Of a stretch of DNA of 15,364 bases, positions 6,027 to 14,911 are shown piece by piece. Under the pieces are notes generated by a model, which saw nothing but the letters and a program-made list of their open reading frames with translations, searched no databases and had not been told where the DNA came from. Source of the stretch: Pseudomonadota bacterium (GTDB taxonomy: Bacteria; Desulfobacterota; Syntrophia; Syntrophales; UBA5619). Location of the stretch: the NCBI GenBank assembly GCA_018827585.1, contig JAHJXP010000239.1, positions 1 through 15,364 of the forward strand. Direction: 5' to 3'. Each line of letters starts with the position of its first letter. The stretch's first letter is position 1. Position numbers and translations under genes: made by a program.

Positions 6027-7373
6027 TCATGGCTTCCCGACCATCTCCTTAAACACCCTTCCCCGTTCCTTGTAGTCTGTAAACTCGTCGAAACTGGCAC
6101 AGCCGGGGGAGAGCAGGACGACGTCTCCGGGCAGCGAGAGGCCCCGCGCCGTTGCGACCGCCTCCTTCATGGTAGCTGCAAGGGTGGTCCTGACCACACC
6201 GCCGACCAGACGATTGATCTTTTCCCTGGCCTCGCCGAAGAGGACCATCTCCCGGACCCGCTCCCGGATCAAAGGCGCGAGGGTGGCAAAATCCCCTTCC
6301 TTGTCCCGTCCGCCGAGGAGAAGGACGACAGGGCGGGAGAAACTCTCCAGTGCCCGCACGACCGCCCCGACATTGGTCCCCTTGGAATCGTCATAGTAAA
6401 GGACGCCGTTTTTCTCGCCGGCGTATTCGATCCGGTGGGCGATGCCCCTGAAATTTTCCACCGCGCCGATGAGGGAAGCCGGCGGGCAGCCGCATGCCCG
6501 GGCCGCCATGAGGGCTGCCATCACGTTCTCTATGTTGTGCCGGCCCGGGATGCGGATCATGGCGAGGGGGTATTCTTCTCTCGCCCCGGACGGCGCCAGG
6601 CGGATCAGTTTTTCACCTTCGACGAACATCCCACCGGCGACGGGGACGGCGGAACTGAAGATCTCCGTCCGGCCGGTCAGGCGCCCCCTCAGGGACGCCG
6701 TGGGGGCTTCGTCGGCGTTGAGAATTGCGAGGTCGTCCGCCCTCTGCCGCGCGAAGATACTCTCCTTGATCTGCCGGTAGGCGGCGAAGCTGCCGTGATA
6801 ATCGACGTGATCGAAGGTGACGTTCAGGAGGGCCGCGATCCGGGGGTGGAAATCACGCACCCACTGGAGCTGGAAACTGCTGACCTCGACCACCGCCCAG
6901 TCCGCGTCCTGCGGGCCGTCCACGTAATCGATCAGAGGGGTGCCGATATTTCCTCCGACGAAGGCCTTTATCCCTGCCGCGCGGAGCATCTCCCCGATGA
7001 GCGTCGTGACCGTCGTCTTCCCGTTGGTGCCGGTGACGGCGACCAGGGGGGTCTTCAGGAAGCGCCAGGCGAGCTCAATCTCGCTCAGGACCGGGATCTC
7101 CCGCCGGAGGGCCTCTGCGAGGATGGGATTTGCCGGATAGACACCCGGCGAGGGGATCACCAGATCGGCGCCCGCGAGCACTTCCGGTCCGTAAGGGGCG
7201 AAGGTCATCTCCGCGGGCAGCGCCTCTAACTCGACTTTGGCCTCTCCCCAGGCCGCTGCCGGCTTTTCGTCGGTTATTGTGATCCGGGCGCCGCGGCCGG
7301 CAAGAAAACGGGCTGTCGCGCGCCCCGTTTTTCCGATGCCGATGATTACCACTTTCTGTCCCTTGAGATTCAT
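6027..7373 (-). CDS. murD: MurD, UDP-MurNAc-L-Ala:D-glutamate ligase
   Basis: 448-aa cytoplasmic ligase that adds D-Glu to UDP-MurNAc-L-Ala. It starts with a Rossmann-type segment VVIIGIGKTGRATARFL (8-24), then IPSPGVYPANPIL (73-85), the ATP loop GTNGKTT (115-121), NVTFDHVDYHGSF, YYDDSKGTNVGA, LLLGGRDKEGDF and LLSPGCASFDEFTDY, all characteristic of MurD. The start ATG at 7373 follows an AGG-containing leader 10 nt downstream of the mraY stop. The reading frame ends GKP-TGA. One base after this stop the 165-bp repeat begins. If the repeat and one copy of the flanking TGAA are removed, this TGA would overlap the ftsW ATG as ATGA. The protein itself looks intact. Confidence 0.97.
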   Translation of the reverse strand: MNLKGQKVVIIGIGKTGRATARFLAGRGARITITDEKPAAAWGEAKVELEALPAEMTFAPYGPEVLAGADLVIPSPGVYPANPILAEALRREIPVLSEIELAWRFLKTPLVAVTGTNGKTTVTTLIGEMLRAAGIKAFVGGNIGTPLIDYVDGPQDADWAVVEVSSFQLQWVRDFHPRIAALLNVTFDHVDYHGSFAAYRQIKESIFARQRADDLAILNADEAPTASLRGRLTGRTEIFSSAVPVAGGMFVEGEKLIRLAPSGAREEYPLAMIRIPGRHNIENVMAALMAARACGCPPASLIGAVENFRGIAHRIEYAGEKNGVLYYDDSKGTNVGAVVRALESFSRPVVLLLGGRDKEGDFATLAPLIRERVREMVLFGEAREKINRLVGGVVRTTLAATMKEAVATARGLSLPGDVVLLSPGCASFDEFTDYKERGRVFKEMVGKP

Positions 7374-7383
7374 AGCCTGCCCT

Positions 7384-8463
<1,080 letters not shown>

Positions 8464-8507
8464 TTTGGTTCCTTCTTTCTACGACCGGCGCTTTTTTCCG
8501 GCGCACC

Positions 8508-9938
8508 CTACACCGTTTCAGTCTTCCGGTCAAATGCCTTGGTGATCTCCTCGGCGATCCGTTCCATTTTCATCTTCCGGGACCCCTTGATGAGGATCCA
8601 GTCGTCCTTCTTGAGCTGAGACCGGAGGCGGGCGATAACCTGTTCAGGCTCGTCGAAAAAGACGATCTTCTCCGCCGGGAGACCATCCCTGATCGCCGCG
8701 GCGGCCATCGCCCGGATCAGCGTTCCTTTGAGAAAGACCGCTTCCGCCCCTGTTTCGGCCAGGAGCGTTCCGATTCCCTCGTGCCATTCTTCCGCCCGCT
8801 CGCCCAGTTCCAGCATGTCGCCGAGAATCGCGAAGGAGCGGCCGGCGCCCTGCAATTCCCGCAAGGTCTTGAGGGCCTCCCGCACCGAAGCGGGATTTGC
8901 GTTGTAGGCGTCGATGATCAAAAAGGCGCCGTTTCCCAGCGACCGGATCTCCGTTCTGCCGGGGACGGGGCAAAAGGCGGCGAGCCCCTCGGCGATCGCG
9001 CGCTGGTCGAGTCCCAACGCCCGCGCGGCAGCGGCGGCGGCCAGGGCGTTGATGACGTTGTGCCCTCCGGGGGAAGAGATCCGGACGGGACGCCCGACCC
9101 CGTCGATGACGAGCTGGAAACGGACCCCCGCGGGCCCCGCCTTTTCTATTTCCCTGGCGGTGACGTCGGCGCCGGGCCTGAGCCCGAAGCTGACCCTGTT
9201 TCCCCGCCACCGTTTTGCGAGGACGCCGATGGCCGGATCGTCTTGGTTGATGACCGCCGTTCCCCTGCCGGCCATGACCTGGAACAGTTCGCCCTTTTCC
9301 TCCTGGACCGCCTCCAGGGAACCGAGCCCTTCGAGGTGCGCGGGACCGATGTTCGTGATCAGGCCGACATCCGGAGCGGCGATGACTGCGAGTCTCGCGA
9401 TTTCTCCGGGGCTGTTCGTTCCCATTTCGACGATGGCGAGCTGCTGCTCGGGTCGCATCCTGAGCAGGGTCAAGGGCAGGCCGATCAGGTTGTTAAAATT
9501 TCCCTCCGCTGTGAGGATGTTTAGCGAGCGGGAGGCGATGGACGCCAGCATCTCCTTTGTTGTCGTCTTTCCGGAACTTCCAGTGATGGCCGCAACCGGG
9601 ATGGAGAATCTCTCCCGCCAGTCATGGGCGATGTCCCCAAGCGCCCGCAGGGTGTCCAGGACGCCGATCACCGGCAGATCATGGGTCAGGGCGGCCAACT
9701 TTTCGGCGGCGCCCCTCCGGATCAGGAGGCCGGAGGCCCCGCGCCCGGCGGCGGCCGCAAGGTAGTCGTGGCCGTCGAACGTTTCGCCCGCAAGGGCGAT
9801 GAAGAGGTTTCCCTCCCGCAGGGTCCTGGTGTCCGTGGAGATGCCGCGGCAGGACCAGTCGGCTGGCCCGCGGAGCGGGTTTCCGCCCGTGGCCTTCAGG
9901 ATCTCCCCGGCGGAAAGAACCGGCGCGTCTTTCGTCAT
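8508..9938 (-). CDS. murF: MurF, UDP-MurNAc-tripeptide:D-Ala-D-Ala ligase
   Basis: 476-aa cytoplasmic Mur ligase that joins D-Ala-D-Ala to the UDP-MurNAc-tripeptide, the last soluble precursor step. The N-terminal substrate domain carries ISTDTRTLREGNLFIALAG (33-51). The ATP loop is GSSGKTT (120-126), followed by EMGTNSPGEIARLA, the MurF-typical IIDAYNANPASV, and a C-terminal KGSRKMKMERI. The start ATG at 9938 is preceded by a G-rich sequence with AGG 3 nt upstream. murF is separated from murE by 146 nt of AT-rich DNA, unlike other neighbours in the operon. 44 nt separate its TAG stop from mraY. Its substrate D-Ala-D-Ala must come from a ligase encoded outside this window. Confidence 0.97.
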   Translation of the reverse strand: MTKDAPVLSAGEILKATGGNPLRGPADWSCRGISTDTRTLREGNLFIALAGETFDGHDYLAAAAGRGASGLLIRRGAAEKLAALTHDLPVIGVLDTLRALGDIAHDWRERFSIPVAAITGSSGKTTTKEMLASIASRSLNILTAEGNFNNLIGLPLTLLRMRPEQQLAIVEMGTNSPGEIARLAVIAAPDVGLITNIGPAHLEGLGSLEAVQEEKGELFQVMAGRGTAVINQDDPAIGVLAKRWRGNRVSFGLRPGADVTAREIEKAGPAGVRFQLVIDGVGRPVRISSPGGHNVINALAAAAAARALGLDQRAIAEGLAAFCPVPGRTEIRSLGNGAFLIIDAYNANPASVREALKTLRELQGAGRSFAILGDMLELGERAEEWHEGIGTLLAETGAEAVFLKGTLIRAMAAAAIRDGLPAEKIVFFDEPEQVIARLRSQLKKDDWILIKGSRKMKMERIAEEITKAFDRKTETV

Positions 9939-10084
9939 GACCTGTCCCCCCGATACCCATAACGCTGGGTACTCGGTGCTTGGTTATTACTCCGGCAATT
10001 AAACATGATCATAAAATCTGTGTGATGCCCTTATTTCCTGTAAACAGCGATCATGCATTGCTATATTTAGTTGCCGCTGTAATA
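9939..10084. other. AT-rich murE-murF intergenic region
   Basis: 146 nt without a gene, much richer in A+T than the surrounding coding DNA. It holds a 6-bp inverted repeat ACAGCG/CGCTGT (10044-10049 and 10075-10080) with a long loop and a TATGAT hexamer on the minus strand near 10010. No -35 box sits at a proper distance, so I do not call a promoter. No T-run follows the inverted repeat, so I do not call a terminator. The two ends carry degenerate heptads in opposite orientations. Confidence 0.6.
9964..9984 (+). repeat. Degenerate 7-bp repeats upstream of murF, opposite orientation
   Basis: On the plus strand this reads GCTGGGT, ACTCGGT, GCTTGGT: three heptads with consensus GCTNGGT, related to the GCTGAGT register of the array after murG but in the opposite orientation. 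It lies 26 nt upstream of the murF start. Confidence 0.45.
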
Positions 10085-11641
10085 TTATGATGAGTTTTCG
10101 GACTCAGCATTCGGCACTTCTGTATGCCCCGCCTGCCATTTTGCCAGCTCCTCCCGCGCGATCAGGCGGTCGTCGAAAGGGAATTTCCTCTCGCCGATGA
10201 TCTGGTAGTCCTCGTGGCCTTTCCCGGCGATGAGGACAATGTCCCTGCTCCCGGCGAGCCCGATGGCCGCGGCGATGGCTTCTTCCCGTTTCGGGATGAC
10301 GAGATAGCCCCGCTGCCCCGGTTGTCGGTCGCTATCGCCCGGTCCCGCGAATTTCGGCGCCCGGATGCCGGCTTCGACCTCCCGGATGATCTTCAGGGGG
10401 TCTTCCGTCCGCGGGTTGTCCGAGGTTACGATGGTCAGGTCGCTGTAGGAGGTCGCCGCCTCGCCCATGAGCGGCCTCTTCCCGCGATCCCGGTCCCCGC
10501 CGCACCCGAAGACAGTGATGATCCGCCCGGCGCGGAAGGCGGCGAGATTCTGGAGGACCCTCCTGAGGGCGTCGTCGGTGTGGGCGTAATCTACAAAAAC
10601 GGCGGGTTGCCCCGCCGCGCTGACCTTTTCCAAGCGTCCGGGGACGTTGGCGAGGGCCGCGATCCCTTCTCGGATGAACCGTCCGGGGATCTTGAGGGCC
10701 CACGCGGCGGCGGCGGCGGCCAGGATGTTATAGAGGTTGAAACGGCCCAGGAGCGGGGAGGCAATTGAGATCATCTCCCTGCCAAACCTGAGCTGCGCCT
10801 CGATGCCGTCGAGAGAGAGATGAAAGGGGCTCGCTCCGACGTCGCAGGGCTGTTCCAGGCCGAAGGTGAGGCGCTCGCCCGCGACTTCCCGGATGATCCT
10901 CCGCCCCCAGGGGTCGTCGGCGTTGACGATCTGCCGGGGGCGGTCTTTGCCCCCGGCGGGAAGGACTTCGGAAAAGAAGCGCTTCTTCGCCTGGAAGTAG
11001 TTTTCCATCGTCCCGTGGTAATCAAGGTGGTCCTGGGTGAGATTGGTGAATATCCCCAGGTCGAAGGCGCAGTCGTCGACCCTCCGGAGGGCGACGGCGT
11101 GGGAGGAGACCTCGGTGACGCAATGGGTGACGCCGTGATCGGCCATCTCCCGGAGGATCCTCTGCATTTCGAAGGATTCGGGGGTGGTGTTCGGCGCGGG
11201 AAGGGTTTTCCCTCCATAACGGTAGTTCACCGTGCCCAGGACCCCGACCGCACAGGCCGCCGCCCGGAGGATCTCCTCCAGGAGATAGGTGACTGTTGTC
11301 TTGCCGTTGGTTCCCGTCACGGCGATGAGGTGGATTCCGGAGGAGGGGTCGCCGAAGAAGTTTTTTCCCAGAACGCCCAGGACGCGACGGCTGTCGGAGA
11401 CGCGGATGGTCGCAACGCCGCTTGGGGGAGGGATCTCCCGTTCGTGGATGATGAAGCCGGCGCCGCGGTTTACGGCTTCTGCGATGAACCGATGGCCATC
11501 CGCCCTGAGGCCGGGAATTGCCACAAAGAGACTGCCCTTGCGGCACTGCCGGGAATCATAGCAGACCGAAGTGACCTCGCCGTCCAGATCCCCTGTGGCG
11601 TTCAGTGTCTCGATCCCCCTCATCAGGAGCGACAGTTGCAT
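10085..11641 (-). CDS. murE: MurE, UDP-MurNAc-L-Ala-D-Glu:meso-diaminopimelate ligase
   Basis: 518-aa cytoplasmic Mur ligase that adds the third stem-peptide residue to UDP-MurNAc-dipeptide. Visible features are an N-terminal substrate domain with YDSRQCRKGSLFVAIPG (28-44), the ATP-binding loop GTNGKT (110-115), TNLTQDHLDYHG (199-210), the region of the carbamylated lysine YFQAKKRFF (215-223), and FGCGGDRDRGKRP (378-390). The motif DNPR at 408-411 is the signature for meso-DAP rather than lysine, so a DAP-type wall is expected. The ATG at 11641 is chosen because GAGGG (11650-11654) lies 8 nt upstream and the protein then has family length. A TTG at 11731 in the same frame would overlap ftsI. 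The last codons (about residues 508-515) run through a degenerate 7-bp repeat, so the C-terminal tail is probably not ancestral. Confidence 0.96.
   Translation of the reverse strand: MQLSLLMRGIETLNATGDLDGEVTSVCYDSRQCRKGSLFVAIPGLRADGHRFIAEAVNRGAGFIIHEREIPPPSGVATIRVSDSRRVLGVLGKNFFGDPSSGIHLIAVTGTNGKTTVTYLLEEILRAAACAVGVLGTVNYRYGGKTLPAPNTTPESFEMQRILREMADHGVTHCVTEVSSHAVALRRVDDCAFDLGIFTNLTQDHLDYHGTMENYFQAKKRFFSEVLPAGGKDRPRQIVNADDPWGRRIIREVAGERLTFGLEQPCDVGASPFHLSLDGIEAQLRFGREMISIASPLLGRFNLYNILAAAAAAWALKIPGRFIREGIAALANVPGRLEKVSAAGQPAVFVDYAHTDDALRRVLQNLAAFRAGRIITVFGCGGDRDRGKRPLMGEAATSYSDLTIVTSDNPRTEDPLKIIREVEAGIRAPKFAGPGDSDRQPGQRGYLVIPKREEAIAAAIGLAGSRDIVLIAGKGHEDYQIIGERKFPFDDRLIAREELAKWQAGHTEVPNAESENSS
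10098..10118 (-). repeat. Degenerate 7-bp repeats inside the murE 3' end
   Basis: On the minus strand this reads AGTGCCG, AATGCTG, AGTCCGA: three units similar to the AGTGCTG array after murG, with one or two changes each. They lie within the last codons of murE, but the TGA they contain is out of frame, and murE ends a few codons later at TAA. This is a weak but positional match. Confidence 0.5.
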
Positions 11642-11654
11642 CGAACGAACCCTC

Positions 11655-13643
11655 TCATGAACCCATGCCGAAGGTGACGGTGCAGAGGCGGTTCTCCGGC
11701 GCGGGCTGGCCGGCGGCCGGTTGCTGGGCAATCGCCCAGCCGCTTCCGATTACCCGGACCTCTATGCCTTTTTCTCTTGCTTTCCTCAATACATCACGGA
11801 TTGTCATCCCCCTGAAGTCAGGCAAGGCCGACTCGTCCGTTTCCATGGCCACCTTTTCCGTCAGCGGCGCCGGGGCGGAAACGAGCCTCAATTTCATGTC
11901 GTCGCCGACGGCCTTTTCTTCTTCGGGGGAAGGATTGACCCGGATGTTCGTTTTGAAGCGGGTCAGGATCTGCTCCCCGATGTTCCTGAAGACGGGGGCT
12001 GCGGCCACGCCGCCCCATTTGTCCCGCTGAGGTTCGTCCAGAATCACCAGCATCGCAATCTGCGGCTCTTCCGCCGGGAAGAATCCCATGAAGGAGGTTT
12101 TTACCCTCTCGGAAGAATATGCCCGCCGGGCGAAGTCGAATTTCTGCGAGGTCCCCGTCTTGCCGGCGACGGCGACATTGACGATGCGGGCCTGTTTGCC
12201 GGTGCCGTCTTCCGTGCCGACCACGTCGGTCAGCATGGCGGTGAGTCTCCCGGCCGTCTTGGGGGAGATGACCCGGCGAACCACGGTGGGATGATAGGTC
12301 TGGACAAGATTTCCCTTCCGGTCCATGAGCGCTCGGACAACGAAGGGCTTCATCATCACCCCCTGGTTGGCGACGGCGGACAGGGCCGTGATCAGCTGGA
12401 TGGCGGTGACGGAAATCCCCTGCCCGAAGGCGATGGTGGCCGCGTCCACCCGCCTCCATTTTTCCACCGGCCGAAGAAGACCGCTCACCTCGCCGGGGAG
12501 ATCGATCCCCGTTTTCTCGCCGAAGCCGAATTTCCGGATGTACTGATAGAACTTCTCCTTGCCGATCTTTTCCCCGATTTTGACCGAGCCGATATTGCTC
12601 GAGTACTTGAGGATGTCGCGCACGCTAAGGACGCCGTGCCGTTTGCGGTTCGCCTCATGGATGACCCGGTCGGCGACGGCGTACCGGCCGTCTTCGCAGT
12701 AAAACGTGTCCGTTTCCTTGACGACCCCTTCCTCGAGGGCGGCGGCCACCAGAAACGGCTTGAAGGTGGAACCCGGATCGAAGACGTCGGTGATGGCCTT
12801 GTTTTTTCCGGTGGCGGGGTTGACCTCCGAAAAGCGATTGGGATCGAATCCCATCTGGTTGGCGAGGGCCAGGATCTCCCCCGTGCGGGGATCCATGACG
12901 ATGGCAAATCCCCCCTTCGCTCCCTTGGCCTTCACGGCCTCCTTCATGCGGGATTCAACGAGGTGCTGGATGCGGCTGTCGATGGTCAGGACGAGATTGT
13001 AGTTTTCCTTTCTTGCTTTTTGGGGAATCTCCACCCGGGGATAGAGCTTTTTCCCCTTGGCATCGCGCGTCCAGATCAACTTCTCCGATTCCCCCTTCAG
13101 GTAACCGTCATAGCAGAGTTCGAGGCCCTCCAGTCCCGTGGCGTCCAGGCCGACGAAGCCGATCAGATGGCCGGCCAGCTCACCGGACGGATAGAAGCGT
13201 TTCGGTTCTTTCACGAGGAAGATCCCATCGATGCCCAGCTCCTGCACGAGACGGGCCTGTTCGGGGGCGATCTTCCGGGCGAGCCAGGAGAAATTTTTCG
13301 TCCCCGACAGTTTTTTCCGGATGGCCGCAGTGTCGGCGTGGAGGATGGAGGCGAGGGCCTCAGCGGCTTCGCGGGGATTGTCGATCTTGGAAGGGTCGGC
13401 GCAGACGGAATCGACCATGATGGTGGCGGCCATCTTTTCGCCGTTCCGGTCGAAGATGATCCCTCTTTCAGGCTGCAGCTGCAGCGTCTGGGTATGCTGT
13501 TTCGCGGCGAGCGCCTTCAGCTCGGAGCTGCAGAGCACCTGAAGCTGAAAGGCCCGCGAGGCCAGCGCGACGAACAGCACTATGAAGAAGGCCAGGAGGG
13601 TGGCGATCCTGAATTTCATCCATTTTCTGGACACCCCGTTCAT
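11655..13643 (-). CDS. ftsI: FtsI (PBP3), septal peptidoglycan D,D-transpeptidase with C-terminal PASTA domain
   Basis: 662-aa class B penicillin-binding protein that crosslinks septal peptidoglycan together with FtsW. The order is a membrane helix at about 11-32, a PBP dimerisation/pedestal region (about 55-210), and a transpeptidase domain with all three active-site motifs: STFK (292-295, catalytic Ser292), SSN (348-350) and KTGT (495-498). The tail from about 605 (ALPDFRGMTIRDVLRKA) is one PASTA domain, absent from E. coli FtsI and found in several deltaproteobacterial and Gram-positive homologues. I chose the ATG at 13643 because it overlaps the ftsL stop as ATGA and gives a normal short cytoplasmic tail. 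The frame is open to a GTG at 13838, but that would run through nearly two-thirds of ftsL and add 65 non-conserved residues. murE follows 13 nt after the stop. Confidence 0.97.
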   Translation of the reverse strand: MNGVSRKWMKFRIATLLAFFIVLFVALASRAFQLQVLCSSELKALAAKQHTQTLQLQPERGIIFDRNGEKMAATIMVDSVCADPSKIDNPREAAEALASILHADTAAIRKKLSGTKNFSWLARKIAPEQARLVQELGIDGIFLVKEPKRFYPSGELAGHLIGFVGLDATGLEGLELCYDGYLKGESEKLIWTRDAKGKKLYPRVEIPQKARKENYNLVLTIDSRIQHLVESRMKEAVKAKGAKGGFAIVMDPRTGEILALANQMGFDPNRFSEVNPATGKNKAITDVFDPGSTFKPFLVAAALEEGVVKETDTFYCEDGRYAVADRVIHEANRKRHGVLSVRDILKYSSNIGSVKIGEKIGKEKFYQYIRKFGFGEKTGIDLPGEVSGLLRPVEKWRRVDAATIAFGQGISVTAIQLITALSAVANQGVMMKPFVVRALMDRKGNLVQTYHPTVVRRVISPKTAGRLTAMLTDVVGTEDGTGKQARIVNVAVAGKTGTSQKFDFARRAYSSERVKTSFMGFFPAEEPQIAMLVILDEPQRDKWGGVAAAPVFRNIGEQILTRFKTNIRVNPSPEEEKAVGDDMKLRLVSAPAPLTEKVAMETDESALPDFRGMTIRDVLRKAREKGIEVRVIGSGWAIAQQPAAGQPAPENRLCTVTFGMGS

Positions 13644-13960
13644 TTCAGCAGGATCACCTGTTGCCTTTCCGGATAGGTCATCTGCAGCTTTTCCCGGGCG
13701 ATGGTTTCTATCCGCTGGGGGGATTTCATCGTGGCCATCTCTAATTTCAGCTTCGCCTGCTCCTCCACCAGTTGCTCCCGGCTGCTCAGCTCCCGGGCGA
13801 TCTGGTAGTCCAGCTCCGTCATGTGGATATGGCTCCACACGTACAGGAGGGCAACCGCCATGAGGACTGAGGCGATGAAGATCCAGGTGGAATACCCGAT
13901 ACTGCCGGACGCATTGTCCTGCTGTCTAACCGTCTGCCTGAGCACCTCTACGGCCTGCAT
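13640..13960 (-). CDS. ftsL: FtsL, divisome scaffold protein
   Basis: Small bitopic membrane protein of 106 aa between rsmH and ftsI, the classic ftsL position. It has a short basic/polar cytoplasmic tail, one membrane helix at about 24-43 (STWIFIASVLMAVALLYVW), and then a charged heptad-type coiled coil (about 47-78) ending in a SPQRIETIAREKLQM segment typical of FtsL/DivIC-like proteins. In characterised bacteria FtsL forms a complex with FtsB and FtsQ and activates FtsW-FtsI. FtsL proteins have low sequence identity, so the call rests on topology, the SPxRIExxARxxLGM-like motif and location. Its TGA stop overlaps the ftsI ATG (ATGA), which implies translational coupling. Confidence 0.92.
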   Translation of the reverse strand: MQAVEVLRQTVRQQDNASGSIGYSTWIFIASVLMAVALLYVWSHIHMTELDYQIARELSSREQLVEEQAKLKLEMATMKSPQRIETIAREKLQMTYPERQQVILLK

Positions 13961-13963
13961 GGG

Positions 13964-14899
13964 TCAAATCCTTTCCGCAGTTCTTAGTTTTGCGCTTCTG
14001 GCCCGCGGATTGTCGCGGATCTCCGCCTCGCCGGGGACCACCGGTTTCTTTGTAATGACTTTGAGCTTCGGTTTTCCGCCGCACGCGCAAACGGGAAAAT
14101 CAGGCGGACAGAGACAGCCTTTTTCCGCGGCGCGGAAGGCGTTCTTGACGATCCTGTCTTCCAGCGAGTGAAAGGCGATGACCGAGAAATGTCCCCCCTC
14201 CTTGAGCCGCTCCGCCCCGGCGGCCACAGCCGTTCGCAGGCTGGCGAGCTCGTCGTTGACGGCGATCCGGAGGGCCTGGAAGGTCCTCGTGGCGGGATGG
14301 ATCCTGGCGGGGCCTCTCTGTCCGGGCACGGCCCTGACCACCACGCCCGCGAGTTGAGCCGTGGTCAGGAGGGGAGAAACACTCCTGCTCTGGACAATGG
14401 CCCTGGCAATCCTGCCCGCCATTCTTTCCTCCCCGTAGTCCCTGATGATCCTCTTCAGCTCGTTGCCGGACAGGGTGTTGATGAGATCGCAAGCGCCGAT
14501 CCCCCGGCTGCGGTCCATCCGCATGTCCAGGGGGGCGTCCAGGGCAAAACTGAATCCCCGTTCCGCGGTATCGAGCTGGTGGGAAGAAACCCCCAGATCG
14601 AGGAGGATCCCATCCACCTTCCCGATGTTCATCCCGGCCAGAATAGTTTCCATGTCGGCAAAATTCCCCTTCACCAGGATTTTTCTGGCGCCGAAACGTT
14701 CCAGGCGCATTCCCGCTTCCCTAAGGGCATCCCCGTCGGCATCGATGCCGATCAGAAGGCCGTCGGGGGCCGTATTCTCAAGGATCGCCGCCGCGTGGCC
14801 TCCGCCTCCCAAGGTGCCGTCAACGTATACGGCGCCTGCCCGGCAGCGAAGGGAGGCGACAACCTCTGCGACCATGACCGGCCTGTGGAAGACGTCCAT
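13964..14899 (-). CDS. rsmH: RsmH (MraW), 16S rRNA (cytosine-1402-N4)-methyltransferase
   Basis: 311-aa SAM-dependent methyltransferase that modifies C1402 of 16S rRNA in the ribosomal decoding centre. It is the standard second gene of the dcw cluster. Visible family motifs are HRPVM at 5-9, the SAM-binding segment VDGTLGGGGHAAAIL (about 26-40), DGILLDLGVSSHQLD (96-110), the HPATRTFQALRIAVN region (201-215), FSVIAFHSLEDRIVK (238-252) and the C-terminal PRARSAKLR. A CxC-x6-CxC cluster (Cys262, 264, 271, 273) lies near the C-terminus and resembles a small metal site. I recall similar cysteines in some RsmH proteins. The ATG at 14899 is preceded only by a weak, G-rich ribosome-binding sequence, but places the conserved HxPVM at the expected distance. 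The TGA stop is 3 nt before ftsL, so the two are probably co-translated. Confidence 0.97.
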   Translation of the reverse strand: MDVFHRPVMVAEVVASLRCRAGAVYVDGTLGGGGHAAAILENTAPDGLLIGIDADGDALREAGMRLERFGARKILVKGNFADMETILAGMNIGKVDGILLDLGVSSHQLDTAERGFSFALDAPLDMRMDRSRGIGACDLINTLSGNELKRIIRDYGEERMAGRIARAIVQSRSVSPLLTTAQLAGVVVRAVPGQRGPARIHPATRTFQALRIAVNDELASLRTAVAAGAERLKEGGHFSVIAFHSLEDRIVKNAFRAAEKGCLCPPDFPVCACGGKPKLKVITKKPVVPGEAEIRDNPRARSAKLRTAERI

Positions 14900-14911
14900 T
14901 GCCCGGGCCCA

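Noticed and set aside
8485..8504. Direct repeat CCGGCGC with a T6 spacer between murF and mraY
   Set aside because: Considered as a terminator or attenuator. On the transcribed strand it reads as a direct repeat around A6 with at best a 4-bp stem and no following T-run.
9985..10045. Internal promoter for murF in the AT-rich gap
   Set aside because: TATGAT and TTTACA occur on the minus strand, but 25 nt apart. No pair with a 16-18 nt spacer was found, so a promoter cannot be supported from sequence alone.
10044..10080. Inverted repeat ACAGCG/CGCTGT after murE as a terminator
   Set aside because: Only 6 bp of stem, a loop of about 25 nt and no T-run on the minus strand.
11642..11731. N-terminal extension of murE from a TTG inside ftsI
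   Set aside because: It overlaps the PASTA domain of ftsI and adds Arg/Pro/Ser-rich residues not seen in MurE. The ATG at 11641 has a proper ribosome-binding site.
11721..13676. 651-codon open frame on the plus strand opposite ftsI
   Set aside because: It is the antisense shadow of a GC-rich gene. The minus strand encodes a complete FtsI with all catalytic motifs, and the plus-strand product has no recognisable domain.
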